Shown in pieces: positions 61,004-64,000 of a stretch of DNA of 64,000 nucleotides (position 1 is the stretch's first letter; every line of letters starts with the position of its first letter). The stretch is from contig JACABE010000001.1 of assembly GCA_013377005.1 (NCBI GenBank), forward strand, positions 149,307-213,306, written 5' to 3'. Position numbers and translations under genes: made by a program. The DNA comes from Bacteroidota bacterium (GTDB taxonomy: Bacteria; Bacteroidota; Bacteroidia; Bacteroidales; JACABE01). The notes below the pieces were generated by a model. It was given only the letters and a program-made list of their open reading frames with translations. It made no database searches and was not told the DNA's origin.

Positions 61004-62611
61004 ATGTATAGAATCGAATCGAAAATAGATACGTCATCGGAAGATTTTAAGAAAAACAAGGAGGAATATCTTAAAATTCTCAACGAATACAGGGAAATCC
61101 TTGGTCGAATGAAGCAAGGTGGTCCGGCACAAGCTATCGAAAAACACAAGGAAAGAGGCAAATTGCTCGTTCGCGAACGCATTGATTTGCTTATTGATGC
61201 CAATACACCTTTTTTGGAACTTTCGCCTTTGGCTTCTTACAATCAGTATGATAATCAGTTTCCTTCATCAGGTATTGTTACCGGCATTGGTGTTATTCAT
61301 GGCAAGGAAACCATCATTATTGCCAATGATGCAACGGTAAAGGGCGGTACTTATATTAAAGAATCCATCAAGAAACACATCCGTGCTCAGGAAATAGCTA
61401 TGGAAAACCATTTGCCCTGTGTATATCTGGTTGATTCGGGCGGTGTGTTTTTACCCGAACAGGCCAATGTTTTTCCCGATAAATATCATTTCGGAAGATT
61501 TTTCTTTAATCAGGCACAAATGTCGGCAATGGGGCTGCCTCAGATTTCGATAGTCATGGGAAGCTGTACTGCTGGTGGAGCTTATGTTCCGGCTATGAGC
61601 GACGAAACTATTATTGTGAAGGATCAGGGAACTATTTTTATAGGTGGACCGCCATTGGTAAAAGCGGCAACAGGAGAAGAAGTTACCGCAGAAGAATTGG
61701 GTGGAGCCGATGTACATACCGCTATTTCGGGAGTTTCCGATCATTTTGCAGTAAATGATGTACATGCCATTCAGATATGCCGCAATATTTTTGAAACTTT
61801 AAAATACAGAGAAAAAGCAAATCTTGATATTACCGAACCCGAAGAACCTTATTATGACCCTGAAGAATTGTATGGCATAGCACCCATTGATTTAAAGCAG
61901 CAGGTTGATTCGCACGAAATCATTGCCCGTATGGTAGATGGTAGTAAGTTTCACGAATTTAAAACTCGTTATGCACCAACACTGGTTTGTGGTTTTGCCC
62001 GTATTATGGGTTATCCTGTTGGGATATTAGCCAATAATGGTGTATTGTTTTCAGAAACTGCATTGAAAGGCGCTCATTTTATCGAACTCTGTACGTCGCG
62101 TAATACGCCCATATTGTTTTTGCAGAATATTACCGGATTTATTGTAGGTAAACAATACGAACATGGAGGTATAGCCCGCGATGGTGCTAAGTTTGTACAT
62201 GCAGTTGCCAATGCCAATGTACCAAAGTTTACCGTAGTGTTCGGAGGTAGTTTCGGCGCAGGTAATTATGCTATGGCTGGCAGGGCATTCGATCCTCGCT
62301 TGCTATTTATGTGGCCCAATGCCAAAATTTCGGTTATGGGCGGAGAACAGGCAGCTAATGTTTTGATTACGGTTAAAGAAGATCAACTGAAAGCCAAAGG
62401 ACAAACGTTGTCAACGGAAGAAAGAGATAAGTTATATCAGAGCATCATTCAGAAATACGACGAAGAAGGTTCAGCTTATTACAGTACTTCAAGGCTTTGG
62501 GACGATGGTATTATTGATCCGGTAAACACCCGTAAAATAATTGCCATGGGAATTGCCACCGCTTTAAATAAGAAAGATATGGAAACCAAATACGGTGTTT
62601 TCAGAATGTAA
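61004..62611 (+). CDS. Methylcrotonyl-CoA carboxylase beta (carboxyltransferase) subunit
   Basis: 535 residues, the size of MCC beta. The N-terminal and C-terminal crotonase-like halves of a carboxyltransferase are present. Segments close to MCC beta are FPDKYHFGRFFFNQAQMSA, MGSCTAGGAYVPAMSDE and GGPPLVKAATGEEV in the first half, and GFIVGKQYEHGGIARDGAK and FGGSFGAGNYAMAGRAFDPR in the second. It moves carboxyl from biotin to 3-methylcrotonyl-CoA in leucine breakdown. A hydratase gene and the biotin carboxylase follow, which supports MCC over propionyl-CoA carboxylase. Confidence 0.92.
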   Translation: MYRIESKIDTSSEDFKKNKEEYLKILNEYREILGRMKQGGPAQAIEKHKERGKLLVRERIDLLIDANTPFLELSPLASYNQYDNQFPSSGIVTGIGVIHGKETIIIANDATVKGGTYIKESIKKHIRAQEIAMENHLPCVYLVDSGGVFLPEQANVFPDKYHFGRFFFNQAQMSAMGLPQISIVMGSCTAGGAYVPAMSDETIIVKDQGTIFIGGPPLVKAATGEEVTAEELGGADVHTAISGVSDHFAVNDVHAIQICRNIFETLKYREKANLDITEPEEPYYDPEELYGIAPIDLKQQVDSHEIIARMVDGSKFHEFKTRYAPTLVCGFARIMGYPVGILANNGVLFSETALKGAHFIELCTSRNTPILFLQNITGFIVGKQYEHGGIARDGAKFVHAVANANVPKFTVVFGGSFGAGNYAMAGRAFDPRLLFMWPNAKISVMGGEQAANVLITVKEDQLKAKGQTLSTEERDKLYQSIIQKYDEEGSAYYSTSRLWDDGIIDPVNTRKIIAMGIATALNKKDMETKYGVFRM

Positions 62612-62674
62612 GATATCAAAATGAGCTGATGACCCGAAGTCATCCACTCACTAAAATAATGAATAGCAATTAAT

Positions 62675-63463
62675 ATGAAGAAATATCAAACAATAGAACT
62701 CGAAATTAAAGACAGAGTATGCCACATTTGGCTTAACAGACCATGGGTTCACAATGCTTTCGACAATGTGATGATTGCCGAACTTACTGATGTTTTTGAA
62801 GCAGTAAATGAAATGAGTGAAATGATTGCTGTGGTTTTAAGAGGTAGGGAAAAATCATTTTGTGCAGGTGTTGATTTAAATTGGATGCGCGATGTTACAA
62901 AAAATTCTTACCAGGAAAATCTGGATGAAAGCAAGAAGTTAGCTCAGTGTTTTCTGAAGATATATACCTGTAAAAAACCAACGATAGCCATGGTTCATGG
63001 CGTTGCATTGGGCGGTGCCAATGGTTTGCTTGCTGCTTGTGATATGGCATATTGCGACGATAATGCAACATTCTCATTAAGTGAAGTTAAAATCGGTATA
63101 GTACCTGCTTGTATTTCACCTTATGTTATCAAAAGAATAGGTGAATACGGAGCTAAGGATTTGATGCTTACCGGAAAAAGAATAAAGGGAAAGGAAGCTG
63201 AGGAATATAAACTTGTAAATAAATCATTGGAAACTTATGAGGAAATGGAAGAATATGTTCAATCCATTGTTGATTTATTAAAAACCAGCGGACCCAATGC
63301 AGTAACCCAATGCAAAGATTTAATTTACAACATATCAAATGTATTGCCTTTTGATGAAATGCATGATTATACCGCTAAAATGATAGCCGATATACGTGCT
63401 TCTGAAGAAGGACAGGAGGGAATGGCAGCATTTTTAGAAAAACGTAAACCAAACTGGATTTAA
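62675..63463 (+). CDS. Enoyl-CoA hydratase family, probable methylglutaconyl-CoA hydratase
   Basis: 262 residues of crotonase fold. Oxyanion-hole segments SFCAGVDLNWM (61-71) and HGVALGGANGL (108-118) are intact, with the catalytic Glu137 in LSEVKIG. DLNWM is typical of LiuC/AUH-type methylglutaconyl-CoA hydratases, the step after methylcrotonyl-CoA carboxylase. It lies between the two carboxylase subunit genes, the usual liuB-liuC-liuD order. Confidence 0.88.
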   Translation: MKKYQTIELEIKDRVCHIWLNRPWVHNAFDNVMIAELTDVFEAVNEMSEMIAVVLRGREKSFCAGVDLNWMRDVTKNSYQENLDESKKLAQCFLKIYTCKKPTIAMVHGVALGGANGLLAACDMAYCDDNATFSLSEVKIGIVPACISPYVIKRIGEYGAKDLMLTGKRIKGKEAEEYKLVNKSLETYEEMEEYVQSIVDLLKTSGPNAVTQCKDLIYNISNVLPFDEMHDYTAKMIADIRASEEGQEGMAAFLEKRKPNWI

Positions 63464-63495
63464 TAAAAGTACGAATTAATAATTAATACTTACGA

Positions 63496-64000
63496 ATGAA
63501 CATCATCAATAAAATATTAATTGCAAACCGTGGAGAGATTGCGGTAAGGGTAATGAAAACAGCCCAAAAGCTTGGTATAAAAACCGTGGCAGTTTATTCC
63601 GAAATAGATAAAGATTCCCTCCATGTTTCTTTTGCCGATGAATCGCATTGTATCGGAGATTCAGATCTTAGCGATACTTATCTGAATATTGAGAAAATTA
63701 TCGGAATTGCAAAAAAGGCTAATTGTGATGCTATTCATCCCGGTTATGGTTTTATGGCTGAAAATTCCCGTTTTGTAGATGCCTGCAACGAAGCCGGAAT
63801 TATATTTATCGGACCTACTACGAATTCGATGAAAGTAATGGGTAACAAGATAGAAGCCCGTGAATTTGTTAGTAAACTAGATATTCCGATGACCAAAGGC
63901 GTTACCGGAAACAAAGAAACACTGCTTGAAGCCAGCAAAAGTATCGCTTTCCCACTTTTGTTGAAAGCTGCTGCAGGTGGTGGTGGCAAAGGAATGCGTA
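63496..64000 (+). CDS. Biotin carboxylase subunit of methylcrotonyl-CoA carboxylase (partial, runs off right edge)
   Basis: 168 codons are visible. Biotin carboxylase N-terminal domain: KILIANRGEIAVRVMKTA, HPGYGFMAEN, FIGPTTNSMKVMGNKIEAR, and the glycine-rich ATP loop AAAGGGGKGM at the very edge. The subunit carboxylates biotin with ATP and bicarbonate. By position it is the alpha subunit (LiuD-like) of the carboxylase at 61004; whether a biotin-carrier domain follows is not visible. Confidence 0.92.
   Translation, partial: MNIINKILIANRGEIAVRVMKTAQKLGIKTVAVYSEIDKDSLHVSFADESHCIGDSDLSDTYLNIEKIIGIAKKANCDAIHPGYGFMAENSRFVDACNEAGIIFIGPTTNSMKVMGNKIEAREFVSKLDIPMTKGVTGNKETLLEASKSIAFPLLLKAAAGGGGKGMR

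Noticed and set aside
1-64000. tRNA genes, rRNA genes, CRISPR arrays, insertion sequences, riboswitches
   Set aside because: No cloverleaf T-loop signature, regularly spaced direct repeat, transposase frame or known riboswitch core was found in the gene-free stretches; a covariance-model search would be needed to exclude small RNAs.

Overview
The window is chromosomal DNA of a low-GC member of the Bacteroidota. The evidence is: two proteins with type A and one with a type B (gliding-motility-associated) type IX secretion C-terminal domain; two TonB-dependent receptors with carboxypeptidase-like N-terminal domains, one coupled to a DUF4249 lipoprotein; a DUF4271-hemD-rnpA-yidD run; a coaX-outer membrane protein-lptC-corC run; and more than twenty sites matching the Bacteroidota -7 promoter element TAnnTTTG. 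The last of these, rather than Shine-Dalgarno sites, settle several start codons. No rRNA, tRNA, CRISPR array, insertion sequence or prophage was recognised.

Layout. 1-8.6 kb (minus): a truncated lipoprotein with collagen-like Gly-X-Y triplets, a beta-barrel protein, a six-haem cytochrome lipoprotein with the same kind of linker, a secreted M6 metalloprotease and a TonB-dependent receptor. 8.9-17.7 kb: an aromatic amino-acid lyase close to HutH but with Cys in place of the cofactor-forming Ser, a Big_5-type lipoprotein, a type B-sorted surface protein, citrate lyase as citF plus a fused citD-citE gene, and two tiny lipoprotein genes each with its own promoter and terminator. 17.9-25.5 kb: an LtaS-like phosphotransferase, a lipid kinase and a SUI1-family factor in tandem, recG, and an ABC exporter pair. 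25.7-33.8 kb: beta-barrel protein, DUF4271, hemD, rnpA, yidD, S41 protease, O-antigen-ligase-like protein, cytidine deaminase, ChaN-like protein. 33.9-40.1 kb (minus): PpiD-like chaperone, CorC/HlyC-type protein, LptC, outer membrane protein, CoaX. 40.3-46.5 kb: beta-barrel protein, TonB receptor plus DUF4249 partner, and a convergent M3 peptidase. 46.7-54.8 kb: alpha-2-macroglobulin and penicillin-binding protein 1C. 54.9-60.6 kb: nadB, elbB, a VCBS-repeat secreted protein and a lipoprotein. 61.0-64.0 kb: a leucine-degradation set (methylcrotonyl-CoA carboxylase beta, methylglutaconyl-CoA hydratase, start of the biotin carboxylase subunit).

How the genes fit together. Much of the window serves the envelope: surface proteins sorted by type IX secretion, outer membrane receptors, LPS transport, peptidoglycan synthesis with its macroglobulin partner, and periplasmic folding and proteolysis. 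The metabolic genes point to citrate cleavage, amino-acid catabolism (histidine-like lyase, leucine) and de novo NAD synthesis. The multihaem cytochrome gene and the truncated gene at the left edge share a whole upstream layout: an FNR-type palindrome, then a -7 element 86-88 bp away, then a 62-65 nt leader with a shared 13-nt block. This suggests a co-regulated, probably oxygen- or redox-responsive electron-transfer pair and is the most interesting regulatory signal found. The Cys-for-Ser lyase and the CitD-CitE fusion are the most interesting protein-level observations.
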